Assembly: GCA_905205855.1 (NCBI GenBank)
Contig: CAJLFL010000139.1
Coordinates: 1-5,547, forward strand
Direction: 5' to 3'
DNA: 5,547 bases
Origin: an uncultured Eubacteriales bacterium
GTDB lineage: Bacteria; Bacillota; Clostridia; Monoglobales; Monoglobaceae
Below, piece by piece: positions 1 to 5,547 of the stretch; position 1 is the first letter of the stretch; each line of letters opens with the position of its first letter. Both the position numbers and the translations under genes were made by a program. The notes beneath the pieces are model-generated. The model was not told where the DNA came from. It saw only the letters and a list, made by a program, of their open reading frames with translations, and made no database searches.

Positions 1-72
1 AAATTTCATTTCCGTGCCGCCGTGGTAGGCATGGCGGAATCAGGGGACGGCGTTTTATTCAAAATGAAATTT
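1..72. repeat. Palindromic element with 11-bp inverted ends, possibly cut by the window edge
   Basis: Bases 1-11 (AAATTTCATTT) and 62-72 (AAATGAAATTT) are perfect inverted repeats. Between them lies a GC-rich 50-base core unlike the A/T-rich intergenic DNA elsewhere in the window. The core holds a second hairpin, 17-24 against 30-37 (CCGCCGTG / CATGGCGG, loop GTAGG), with one G-U wobble if read as plus-strand RNA. A G-rich string follows at 36-50 (GGAATCAGGGGACGG). No convincing protein is encoded. The nested fold, compositional contrast and position behind a gene's terminator suit a small non-autonomous mobile element (REP or MITE type) or the end of one. It could instead be the 3' structure of an unseen gene to the left. 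The palindrome is seen directly; the mobile-element reading is inference. Confidence 0.45.
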
Positions 73-101
73 TTTACGAGATATGATTTATCACCACGCT
101 C

Positions 102-125
102 AAAACCGCCCAAAAGGGCGGTTTT
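102..125. terminator. Bidirectional rho-independent terminator behind the esterase gene
   Basis: A perfect 10-bp stem (AAAACCGCCC at 102-111, GGGCGGTTTT at 116-125) closes on a four-base loop. Six consecutive G-C pairs are flanked by A/T pairs, so each strand presents a GC stem followed by a T run. On the minus strand it lies 2 bases past the esterase stop codon and is the natural end of that transcript. On the plus strand the T run continues as TTTTATTTAT, so it would also stop any transcript entering from the left. Confidence 0.88.
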
Positions 126-127
126 AT

Positions 128-1096
128 TTATAATAATTCAGAAAACATTTCAAATGTTTTATCCGCAAATCCCGGCAGCCGTTCATGTCCGAAATCCGGA
201 TAAACAACCATACTCTTTTCAGAGGTTATCTTATTATATATGGCAAACTGTGTTGACGGCGGGCAGGTTTCGTCCATAAGTCCCGTACCAAACATTATTT
301 TTGCTTTTATTCTGTTTGCAAGATACTGTAAATCTATGTAGCCAAGCTTTGTAAACACTTCATTTTCCTTCTCGTGTCTGGGATCAAAACGTCTGAAGTA
401 TTCACGGAGCTCTCCGTATGCACCTTTATCAAGATCCATATCCCATACACGCTTATAATCTGTCAAAAACGGATATGACGGTGCTGCCAGTTTGATTTCC
501 GGCACAAGAGCAGCACAAGCGACTGTCAGCGCGCCCCCCTGTGAGCCGCCGAAAACAGCCACACTATTCTCATCAACCTCAACCACTCCCATCATAATTT
601 TTCCCAAAAGTGCAGTATCTAAAAATACCTGTCTGTAATAAAGATTATCAGGATCAGGATCATCAAGACCTCTTATAATATGACCGTGAAGTGTATTACC
701 TTCAACCGGATTTTTATCACTTGACTTTCCGCCCTGACCGCGGCAATCCATAGCTGCAACTACGAAACCGGCACTTGCTGTGCTTAAAAGGGTTGTCCAG
801 TCACCCGTATTGCCCGAATAACCGTGAAAGTGCAATACAGCCGGTGCTTTGCCCGTCAAATTATTGGGAATCAAAAGCTTTGCATATACCCTTCCGTTTC
901 TTGTACCGTCAAAGTACAAATCCATACATTTGACATGCGGTGCAGAAAACTCTGTACTTTTTGTAATCGAAATATTGGGTTCTACAGCATTCATTTCCTT
1001 TAAGGCTCTGTCCCAATACTCCTCAAAATCATTTGGTCTGGGATTCAGTCCGTTATAAGAGCGAAGCTCCTCTATCGGCATATCTACTACTGGCAT
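128..1096 (-). CDS. Acetyl-xylan esterase / cephalosporin-C deacetylase, CE7 family
   Basis: This 322-residue alpha/beta hydrolase should remove O-acetyl groups from small acetylated substrates, typically acetylated xylo-oligosaccharides; CE7 enzymes also deacetylate cephalosporin C. The family hallmarks are in order: RGQGG at 119-123, the nucleophile elbow GGSQGG at 183-188 with Ser185, an acid candidate Asp275 in GLMDETCPP, and His304 in GHERLP. HGYSG at 91-95 matches the oxyanion-hole region, with Tyr93. There is no signal peptide or membrane segment, so it acts in the cytoplasm on imported sugars, as usual for the family. The ATG at 1096 is chosen because GGAGGAGAG lies 5 bases upstream and the length matches the family's roughly 320 residues; an upstream TTG at 1132 falls inside the promoter palindrome. 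It has its own promoter and terminator, so it is a single-gene unit. Family assignment is firm; the natural substrate is inferred. Confidence 0.95.
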   Translation of the reverse strand: MPVVDMPIEELRSYNGLNPRPNDFEEYWDRALKEMNAVEPNISITKSTEFSAPHVKCMDLYFDGTRNGRVYAKLLIPNNLTGKAPAVLHFHGYSGNTGDWTTLLSTASAGFVVAAMDCRGQGGKSSDKNPVEGNTLHGHIIRGLDDPDPDNLYYRQVFLDTALLGKIMMGVVEVDENSVAVFGGSQGGALTVACAALVPEIKLAAPSYPFLTDYKRVWDMDLDKGAYGELREYFRRFDPRHEKENEVFTKLGYIDLQYLANRIKAKIMFGTGLMDETCPPSTQFAIYNKITSEKSMVVYPDFGHERLPGFADKTFEMFSELL

Positions 1097-1114
1097 AATA
1101 ACTCTCCTCCGTAA

Positions 1115-1150
1115 AAAAGTGTATAATAACAAAAATTATTATACACTTTT
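1115..1150 (-). promoter_or_regulatory. 15-bp perfect palindrome over the -10 box: operator and/or terminator
   Basis: Bases 1115-1129 and 1136-1150 are perfect inverted repeats (AAAAGTGTATAATAA / TTATTATACACTTTT) around a six-base loop. The right arm contains the esterase -10 box. Read on the minus strand, the stem ends in six T residues, so a transcript arriving from ireB would form an A/U-rich terminator-like hairpin just before the esterase ribosome binding site. A transcript started at the local promoter begins in the loop and cannot form it. The site may therefore be a repressor operator, the pheST-ireB terminator, or both. Confidence 0.6.
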
Positions 1151-1165
1151 AATTTGTAATGTCAA
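1138..1165 (-). promoter_or_regulatory. Consensus sigma-A promoter of the esterase gene
   Basis: On the minus strand a perfect -35 box TTGACA (1165-1160) is separated by 16 bases from a perfect -10 box TATAAT (1143-1138). Transcription should begin near 1131, giving a leader of about 35 bases with the GGAGGAGAG ribosome binding site at 1110-1102. Both boxes lie inside palindromes, which suggests a strong promoter held under control rather than a constitutive one. The boxes are seen directly; the start site and regulation are inferred. Confidence 0.8.
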
Positions 1166-1180
1166 TAGTCATATTGACAT
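1159..1180. promoter_or_regulatory. 22-bp palindrome over the -35 box, candidate operator
   Basis: ATGTCAATA (1159-1167) and TATTGACAT (1172-1180) are perfect 9-bp inverted repeats around GTCA. The arm at 1160-1165 is the esterase -35 box on the minus strand. The size and symmetry are typical of a site for a dimeric helix-turn-helix repressor. No regulator gene lies in the window and I cannot assign a family. Part of the symmetry could be chance arising from the TTGACA box itself. Confidence 0.45.
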
Positions 1181-1189
1181 AAAACCCCA

Positions 1190-1459
1190 TTATTTTTCGT
1201 CCTTATGTGTAACATAAAACGAAACCAATTCTTCAAGGATTTCATCACGTTCCAGTTTACGTATCAGGCTTCTTGCGCCGTTATAGGAGGTTATATATGA
1301 CGGATCTCCCGACAAAATGTAACCAACCATCTGATTTATCGGATTATAGCCTTTTTCCGTAAGCGCGTCATGAACCTTAAGGAGTATTTCTCTCGGCGCC
1401 ATAGGACGTTCTGTCTTTACGTCAAATTTCATTGTGTTCATCATATTGTTCTGATCCAT
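1190..1459 (-). CDS. ireB: IreB/ReoM-family regulatory phosphoprotein (DUF965, UPF0297)
   Basis: This small cytoplasmic protein (89 residues) belongs to the family of Enterococcus faecalis IreB and Listeria ReoM, substrates of the PASTA-domain kinases IreK/PrkA. ReoM is known to control ClpCP-dependent turnover of MurA, and IreB affects cephalosporin resistance, so a role in cell-wall synthesis control is expected. The core KGYNPINQMVGYILSGDPSYI (about residues 30-50), then NGARSLIRKLERDEILEEL, is diagnostic. Thr9 in NTMKF sits where family members carry the phosphorylated N-terminal Thr. The ATG at 1459 is preferred: AAAGGGTGG lies just upstream, whereas the longer reading begins with TTG at 1477 and would translate that site. 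It follows pheT by 22 bases and is probably cotranscribed. Function is inferred from family membership. Confidence 0.93.
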   Translation of the reverse strand: MDQNNMMNTMKFDVKTERPMAPREILLKVHDALTEKGYNPINQMVGYILSGDPSYITSYNGARSLIRKLERDEILEELVSFYVTHKDEK

Positions 1460-1481
1460 AATAACCACCCTTTCCAAAGCT

Positions 1482-3845
1482 TTATCTTAATTCTGCATTA
1501 AGCTTTTCTTTCAAGCCACTGAGGATTTTATCCATAACCTCATTTACTTCTTTATCTGTCAGAGTACGGTCTTCAGCTCTGAACAAGAGCGAATATGCAA
1601 CACTCTTCTTTCCATCTCCGACCTGCTCACCCTCATAAACATCAAACAAGCTATAGCTTTCAAGAATACCATTACGGTTGCTCTCTATTATTTTTATGAC
1701 CTCACCGACATTTATATTCTTGTCCAGAATTACCGCTATATCACGGCTTGTTGCAGGGAACTTAGGCAAAGCCTTATACTGTCTGTCAGTTGTATAGCCG
1801 GAAAGCAAAACATTAAAATCAAGCAGTGCACAATATGTTTCAACACCGATTTTAAAGTTAGCGGCAACCTTAGGATGAATCTGCCCGATTATACCAAGGA
1901 ACTTTCCGCAGGCATATATATGTGCACATCTTCCCGGGTGGAAAGATGGATTATCCTTGCATGTTATAAACTCATAATCGTTTATATTTAAATCGGCAAG
2001 CATATTTTCAACCTTACCCTTTATGTCATAAAAGTCACAACCGCCGTACATTCCTACTGCAACAATCTGATTTTCGTCAGGAAGAACCTGCTCCTCTTTT
2101 GGAATGTAAACCGATCCGATTTCAAATATGCCGGCTTCAGCATTACGGCGGCTGAAGTTAGTCCTTAGTACCTTTAAAACAGACGAAAGCATATCGGTAC
2201 GCATAACACTGTTTTCTTCACCAAGAGGATTTGAAATCCTGACCATATTACGTCTGTCATCCTCCTGAGGCATAAGAATCATATCATTTTCTTTCGGATC
2301 AATAAAGGAATATGTGGTAACCTCATACAAACCGACAGCAGTAAGCGAATCACGGATAACATCTTCAAGATGCTGCTTTTTACTTTTTCCGCCTACCGTC
2401 ACACAGCCTTTCATCATTGTAGTCGGTATCTTATCATAACCATAGATGCGTGCAACTTCTTCGGCTATATCTGCCATACTCTCAATATCGCCGCGGAACG
2501 TAGGTACATAAACCTTATCATCTTTTACTTCAAACTCAAGACGTGCAAGAATCTCTTTCATTTCGGCAGCTGAAACCTCAAGTCCGAGAAAACGATTCAT
2601 TTTATCAGGTTCAAAAGGCAGAACCGTCTGTTCTTTTTTGACAGGATAAATGTCTATCATTCCACCGACAACCTCTCCTGCGCCAAGCTGCTCCATAAGT
2701 TCGCAGGCACGCTGTATTGCCGGCAAACAATTTTCCGGATCAAGACCTTTTTCAAACAAAGCGGATGCATCTGTACGCATTCCCAAAGCCTTTGCCCCTC
2801 TGCGGACAGCAACAGCATTGAAGCATGCTGATTCAAACATAACCGTCACAGTAGTATCGCAAACCTCTGAGTTCGCACCGCCCATAACACCGGCAACGCC
2901 TATCGCTCTTTTCTCATCGCCTATTGCTATCATAGAGTTTTGAAGCATTCTCGGCTGATCGTCCAAAGTTTCAAGAAGTTCGCCTTCTTCCGCTCTGCGG
3001 ACAATTATTTTATGTCCCTCCACATGATCAAGGTCATATGCATGCATAGGCTGACCGTATTCAAGCATTATATAATTTGTAATATCGACAACATTGTTTA
3101 TTGCACGGATGCCGCAAGCTTTCAGACGCTTTTGCATCCATTCCGGCGACGGCGCAATTTTAACATTTTTAATCACTCTGCCTATAAATCTTGAGCATAA
3201 TTCCGGTGCGGCAATTTCAGCACTTGCATAATCATTTACGTCTTCATTGTTCCCTGTTGCTTTAACCTCCGGAATCTTAAACCCACGATTAAATGTTGCG
3301 GCTGATTCTCTTGCAAGACCGATTATACTCATGCAATCCGGTCTGTTGGACGTAATTTCAAACTCGGCAACACTTTCATCAAGTCCAAGAACCTCAGTGA
3401 TATCAGCTCCCGGTGTAGCATCATCCGGCAAAATCAATATACCGTCAGCAGGTTCATCAGACATGCCAAGTTCGTTTACGGAGCACATCATTCCGCAGCT
3501 CAATACCCCTCTCAGCTTGCCCTTTGTAATCTTTACACCGCCCGGCAGAGAACTTTTGTGCTTGGCCACAGGAACAAAAGCTCCCTCAAAAACGTTCTTT
3601 GCACCGGTAACAATCTGCACGGATTCACCCTCGCCTATATCGACCTGACACACCACAAGCTTATCCGCGTCGGGATGCTTTTCTATTTTAAGTATTTTGC
3701 CTACAACAACGTTTTTTATTTCTTCGGCAGGGTTTTCTATCCCCTCAACCATAGAGCCTGACATTGTAAGCATATGGGTATAGGTTGCATTATCTATACC
3801 GTCTGTATTCATATAATCCTTTAACCAGGACAATGGTAACTTCAT
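1482..3845 (-). CDS. pheT: Phenylalanine--tRNA ligase beta subunit
   Basis: This is the large subunit of the (alpha-beta)2 phenylalanyl-tRNA synthetase. It binds tRNA-Phe and hydrolyses mischarged Tyr-tRNA-Phe; catalysis is in PheS. The full bacterial domain order is present in 787 residues: an N-terminal MKLPLSWLKDY start, an EMAP/Trbp-type tRNA-binding domain (about 40-150, with KHPDADKL and GVLSCGMMCS), the B3/B4 editing domain (about 215-385, with QPMHAYD at 266-271, GVMGG at 319-323 and RTDAS followed by FEKGLDP at 357-370), B5 (about 405-475), a catalytic-like core (about 490-680), and a C-terminal FDX-ACB anticodon-binding domain (about 693-787, starting near KFPATSRDIAV). Length is normal and no frame break is seen. 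The start has GAAAGGA ten bases upstream. It follows pheS by 37 bases, as expected for one operon with stoichiometric subunits. Confidence 0.98.
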   Translation of the reverse strand: MKLPLSWLKDYMNTDGIDNATYTHMLTMSGSMVEGIENPAEEIKNVVVGKILKIEKHPDADKLVVCQVDIGEGESVQIVTGAKNVFEGAFVPVAKHKSSLPGGVKITKGKLRGVLSCGMMCSVNELGMSDEPADGILILPDDATPGADITEVLGLDESVAEFEITSNRPDCMSIIGLARESAATFNRGFKIPEVKATGNNEDVNDYASAEIAAPELCSRFIGRVIKNVKIAPSPEWMQKRLKACGIRAINNVVDITNYIMLEYGQPMHAYDLDHVEGHKIIVRRAEEGELLETLDDQPRMLQNSMIAIGDEKRAIGVAGVMGGANSEVCDTTVTVMFESACFNAVAVRRGAKALGMRTDASALFEKGLDPENCLPAIQRACELMEQLGAGEVVGGMIDIYPVKKEQTVLPFEPDKMNRFLGLEVSAAEMKEILARLEFEVKDDKVYVPTFRGDIESMADIAEEVARIYGYDKIPTTMMKGCVTVGGKSKKQHLEDVIRDSLTAVGLYEVTTYSFIDPKENDMILMPQEDDRRNMVRISNPLGEENSVMRTDMLSSVLKVLRTNFSRRNAEAGIFEIGSVYIPKEEQVLPDENQIVAVGMYGGCDFYDIKGKVENMLADLNINDYEFITCKDNPSFHPGRCAHIYACGKFLGIIGQIHPKVAANFKIGVETYCALLDFNVLLSGYTTDRQYKALPKFPATSRDIAVILDKNINVGEVIKIIESNRNGILESYSLFDVYEGEQVGDGKKSVAYSLLFRAEDRTLTDKEVNEVMDKILSGLKEKLNAELR

Positions 3846-3882
3846 ATCATCTTCATCCTTTCATACACTGATGTGTGTCTTG

Positions 3883-4902
3883 TTAAAACTGCTCCAAAAA
3901 TCTGACATCATTTTCAAAATACAGTCTGAGATCATCTATACCGTAACGGAACATGGTTATACGCTCAAGACCGATACCGAAAGCAAAACCGGAATATTCC
4001 TCCGGATCAATACCGCAGTTTTTCAAGACCTTAGGATGTACCATTCCGCAGCCGAGAATCTCAATCCATCCTTCACCCTTACAGATTCTGCAGCCCTCAC
4101 CGCCGCAGTTAAAGCAGGATATATCAACCTCTGCACTCGGTTCCGTAAACGGAAAATGGTGCGGACGGAAACGCAGACGAGTATCCTCTCCGTAAAGTTT
4201 TTTAACAAAAACCTCCAACGTACCCTTTAAATCCGCCATTGTTATTCCCTTATCTATAACAAGTCCTTCTATCTGATGAAACACAGGTGAGTGTGTGGCG
4301 TCAACCGCATCACTTCTGTAAACCCTGCCGGCGGAAATAATCCTTATCGGCGGCTTTTGTTTTTCCATAACCCTTACCTGTACCGGAGAGGTTTGCGAAC
4401 GCAGCACAACATTGTCGTTTATATAAAACGTGTCCTGCGTATCTCTTGCCGGATGGTCTTTTGGTATGTTCAAAGCCTCAAAATTGTAATAGTCAAGCTC
4501 AACCTCAGGTCCCTCGACTACGGTAAAGCCCATACCGGTAAATATATCCTTGAGGTCATCCAAAACGGTAGTAAGCGGATGACGCTTGCCCTTTTTCTGC
4601 TTATTTCCGGGCATTGTAACATCTATAGTTTCTTTTTTTATTTTTATATCTGCCGCCGCCTGTTCAAGAGCAGCTTTCTTTTCTTCAAGTGCAGACTCTA
4701 TCTTGCTGCGAACCTCATTTGCAAGCTGACCGATAACCGGACGTTCCTCAGCGGACAACTCGCCCATACCTTTCATAACCGAAGTAAGCTCGCCCTTTTT
4801 ACCGAGATACTGGATTCTGAGTTCTTCAAGCTCACTCAGCATCTTGCTGTTTTCTAACGCTGACATCGCTGCCGAACGTATTGCAGCCAGTTTTTCTTTC
4901 AT
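3883..4902 (-). CDS. pheS: Phenylalanine--tRNA ligase alpha subunit
   Basis: The catalytic subunit attaches phenylalanine to tRNA-Phe using ATP in the cytoplasm, in complex with PheT. It has 339 residues from the ATG at 4902. Residues 1 to about 90 form the charged helical coiled-coil arm that contacts tRNA. The class II core follows: HPARDTQDTFY (150-160), motif 2 around GRVYRSDAVDATHSPVFHQIEG (192-213), a Cys cluster at 263, 266, 271 and 274 (CxxC-x4-CxxC, usual in Gram-positive PheS and likely metal-binding), and motif 3 GFAFGIGLERI (305-315). The ATG at 4902 is chosen over a GTG at 4926 because AAAGGAAG lies 9 bases before it and the first residues (MKEKLAAI) align with known PheS starts. 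It is first in the probable pheS-pheT-ireB operon, with its own promoter candidate. Confidence 0.98.
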   Translation of the reverse strand: MKEKLAAIRSAAMSALENSKMLSELEELRIQYLGKKGELTSVMKGMGELSAEERPVIGQLANEVRSKIESALEEKKAALEQAAADIKIKKETIDVTMPGNKQKKGKRHPLTTVLDDLKDIFTGMGFTVVEGPEVELDYYNFEALNIPKDHPARDTQDTFYINDNVVLRSQTSPVQVRVMEKQKPPIRIISAGRVYRSDAVDATHSPVFHQIEGLVIDKGITMADLKGTLEVFVKKLYGEDTRLRFRPHHFPFTEPSAEVDISCFNCGGEGCRICKGEGWIEILGCGMVHPKVLKNCGIDPEEYSGFAFGIGLERITMFRYGIDDLRLYFENDVRFLEQF

Positions 4903-4930
4903 TGTTTCAAACTTCCTTTCCGTCACATAC

Positions 4931-4943
4931 CGGAATTCTTCCG
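4931..4943 (-). other. Small hairpin in the pheS leader
   Basis: CGGAA and TTCCG form a 5-bp stem with a three-base loop, about 10 bases before the pheS ribosome binding site on the minus-strand transcript. It has no T run and is too small to be a terminator. It may only influence leader folding, or be chance. Confidence 0.25.
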
Positions 4944-4964
4944 ATTTATCGTACGTTTCTATCT

Positions 4965-4977
4965 TGTTATGATAACA
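4965..4977. promoter_or_regulatory. 13-bp palindrome over the pheS -10 box
   Basis: TGTTAT and ATAACA form a perfect inverted repeat around a single central base and contain nearly the whole proposed -10 box. It could be an operator, but short A/T-rich palindromes arise easily by chance. No regulator can be named from this window. Confidence 0.25.
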
Positions 4978-4997
4978 TATTTTTTTAGTTATTACAA
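4969..4997 (-). promoter_or_regulatory. Candidate sigma-A promoter for pheS-pheT-ireB
   Basis: On the minus strand TTGTAA (4997-4992) and TATCAT (4974-4969) are separated by 17 bases. The boxes match consensus at 4 of 6 and 5 of 6 positions with ideal spacing in A/T-rich DNA. Transcription would start near 4962, giving a leader of about 60 bases. That leader is too short for a T-box riboswitch, and none of its features are seen. I find no clear terminator between miaA and pheS, so read-through from miaA may also feed the operon. Confidence 0.55.
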
Positions 4998-5024
4998 TAG
5001 ATATAAAATAATTTTTTTATAATT

Positions 5025-5547
5025 TCAAACCTCAATCCAATTTATTTCCGTATTTCGTCTGAACCACGTCATCTGCCTTTTGGCATATCGCCGTGATTCC
5101 TGTTTTATTTTTTCAACTGCTTCGTCAAGAGTCAGATTTCCGTCAAGGTATAAAAGCAATTCCTTATATCCTATTGCCTGCATTGCTGTTGACGTTCTCG
5201 GAACGCCCAGTCCAAGTAATTTTTTTGTTTCGTCCAAAAGTCCGCTTTGCATCATTATATCAACACGCTTGTTTATACGCTCATACAGCCTTTCTCTGTC
5301 CATAAAAAGTCCTATAATTTCAGCGTCATAAAGCTGTTCCTTTTTTGCTATGCCATCTGCCGCGGTTTTTGTAATTCCGGTATTTTTTATAATTTCAAGT
5401 GCACGTATTACTCTTTTTACATTGTTTGGATGTATCTTTTCAGCTGCCGACGGATCTTTTTATTTTAACTTATCATGCAAAGAGTTATTACCGTATTTTG
5501 CCGAAAACTCTTCAAATTCATTTTTGTACTCTTAATCAGGCTCTTCG
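5025..5547 (-). CDS. miaA: tRNA dimethylallyltransferase MiaA, C-terminal half, with two in-frame TAA codons
   Basis: MiaA transfers the dimethylallyl group to N6 of A37 in tRNAs reading UNN codons. The visible 173 codons before the TGA are the C-terminal part; the P-loop and substrate-binding N-terminal half lie beyond the right edge. Family motifs are clear: DPSAAEKIHPNNVKRVIRALEI, MDRERLYERINKRVD, MQSGLLDE, QAIGYKE and RRYAKRQMTWFRR. Going upstream, the same frame continues with family-like sequence (EYKNEFEEF, KYGNNSLHDKLK) but is broken by TAA at 5460-5462 (between HDKLK and KDPSA) and at 5532-5534 (between EEPD and EYKNE). There is no frameshift, and both could come from GAA by one G-to-T change. 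An ATG at 5303 opens a stop-free 92-codon stretch, but starting there would discard conserved sequence and gives no working enzyme. The gene is either a recent pseudogene or carries sequence errors near a contig end. Confidence 0.88.

Noticed and set aside
22..279. 85-codon plus-strand frame starting in the left-edge palindrome
   Set aside because: It reads through the terminator stem and antisense to the esterase C-terminus, with no ribosome binding site and no family resemblance.
1097..1132. N-terminal extension of the esterase to a TTG at 1132
   Set aside because: The extension would translate the promoter palindrome and the GGAGGAG site; the ATG at 1096 has ideal spacing and gives the family length.
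1174..1179. Plus-strand TTGACA as a divergent promoter
   Set aside because: No -10-like box lies at a suitable distance to the right, and transcription would run antisense into ireB; the match is the mirror arm of the palindrome.
3247..3648. 133-codon open frame on the plus strand
   Set aside because: Antisense to the conserved PheT tRNA-binding and editing regions, low-complexity Ser/Pro-rich product, no start signals.
4291..4857. 188-codon open frame on the plus strand
   Set aside because: It lies wholly antisense to pheS, has no ribosome binding site or recognisable domain, and its Tyr/Phe/Leu-rich composition is what the complement of a Lys/Glu-rich gene gives.
4903..4926. GTG start for pheS 8 codons upstream
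   Set aside because: The extra codons cover the AAAGGAAG ribosome binding site and do not align with PheS N-termini; ATG at 4902 fits both.
5454..5480. Frameshift in miaA near the KDP motif
   Set aside because: Codon-by-codon reading shows the frame is the same on both sides of the TAA; only substitutions are needed.
5460..5534. TAA reassigned to glutamate in this organism
   Set aside because: The esterase, ireB, pheT and pheS all end in TAA at family-normal lengths, and none has an in-frame internal TAA, so the standard meaning holds.

Overview
The window reads as a piece of a Firmicutes genome, most likely class Clostridia (gut or anaerobic type). The grounds are the Gram-positive type PheS with a CxxC-x4-CxxC cluster, an IreB/ReoM-family protein, strong GGAGG-like ribosome binding sites, consensus sigma-A promoters, and moderate-to-low GC with A/T-rich intergenic DNA. 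All supported genes lie on the minus strand, so the window reads right to left.

Layout in the direction of transcription: (a) 5547-5025, the C-terminal half of tRNA dimethylallyltransferase MiaA, which runs off the right edge and carries two in-frame TAA codons near that edge; (b) 5024-4903, a 122-bp spacer with a good promoter candidate and no T-box; (c) pheS (4902-3883) and pheT (3845-1482), the two subunits of phenylalanyl-tRNA synthetase; (d) ireB/reoM (1459-1190), 22 bp behind pheT and probably in the same operon; (e) a 93-bp spacer (1189-1097) with two nested palindromes and a near-perfect sigma-A promoter; (f) a CE7-family acetyl-xylan esterase/cephalosporin-C deacetylase (1096-128); (g) a strong bidirectional terminator (102-125) and, at the left edge, a 72-bp palindromic element. 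No stretch longer than 300 bases lacks a gene.

The right part is translation housekeeping: tRNA modification by MiaA and charging of tRNA-Phe by PheST. IreB links the operon to cell-envelope control by a PASTA-type Ser/Thr kinase. The esterase is a separate transcription unit, probably for intracellular deacetylation of imported acetylated oligosaccharides, and has its own apparently regulated promoter.

I do not see a new multi-gene system here. The observations most worth checking are the two TAA codons in miaA, the way the esterase promoter is built into a terminator-like palindrome, and the palindromic element at the left edge.
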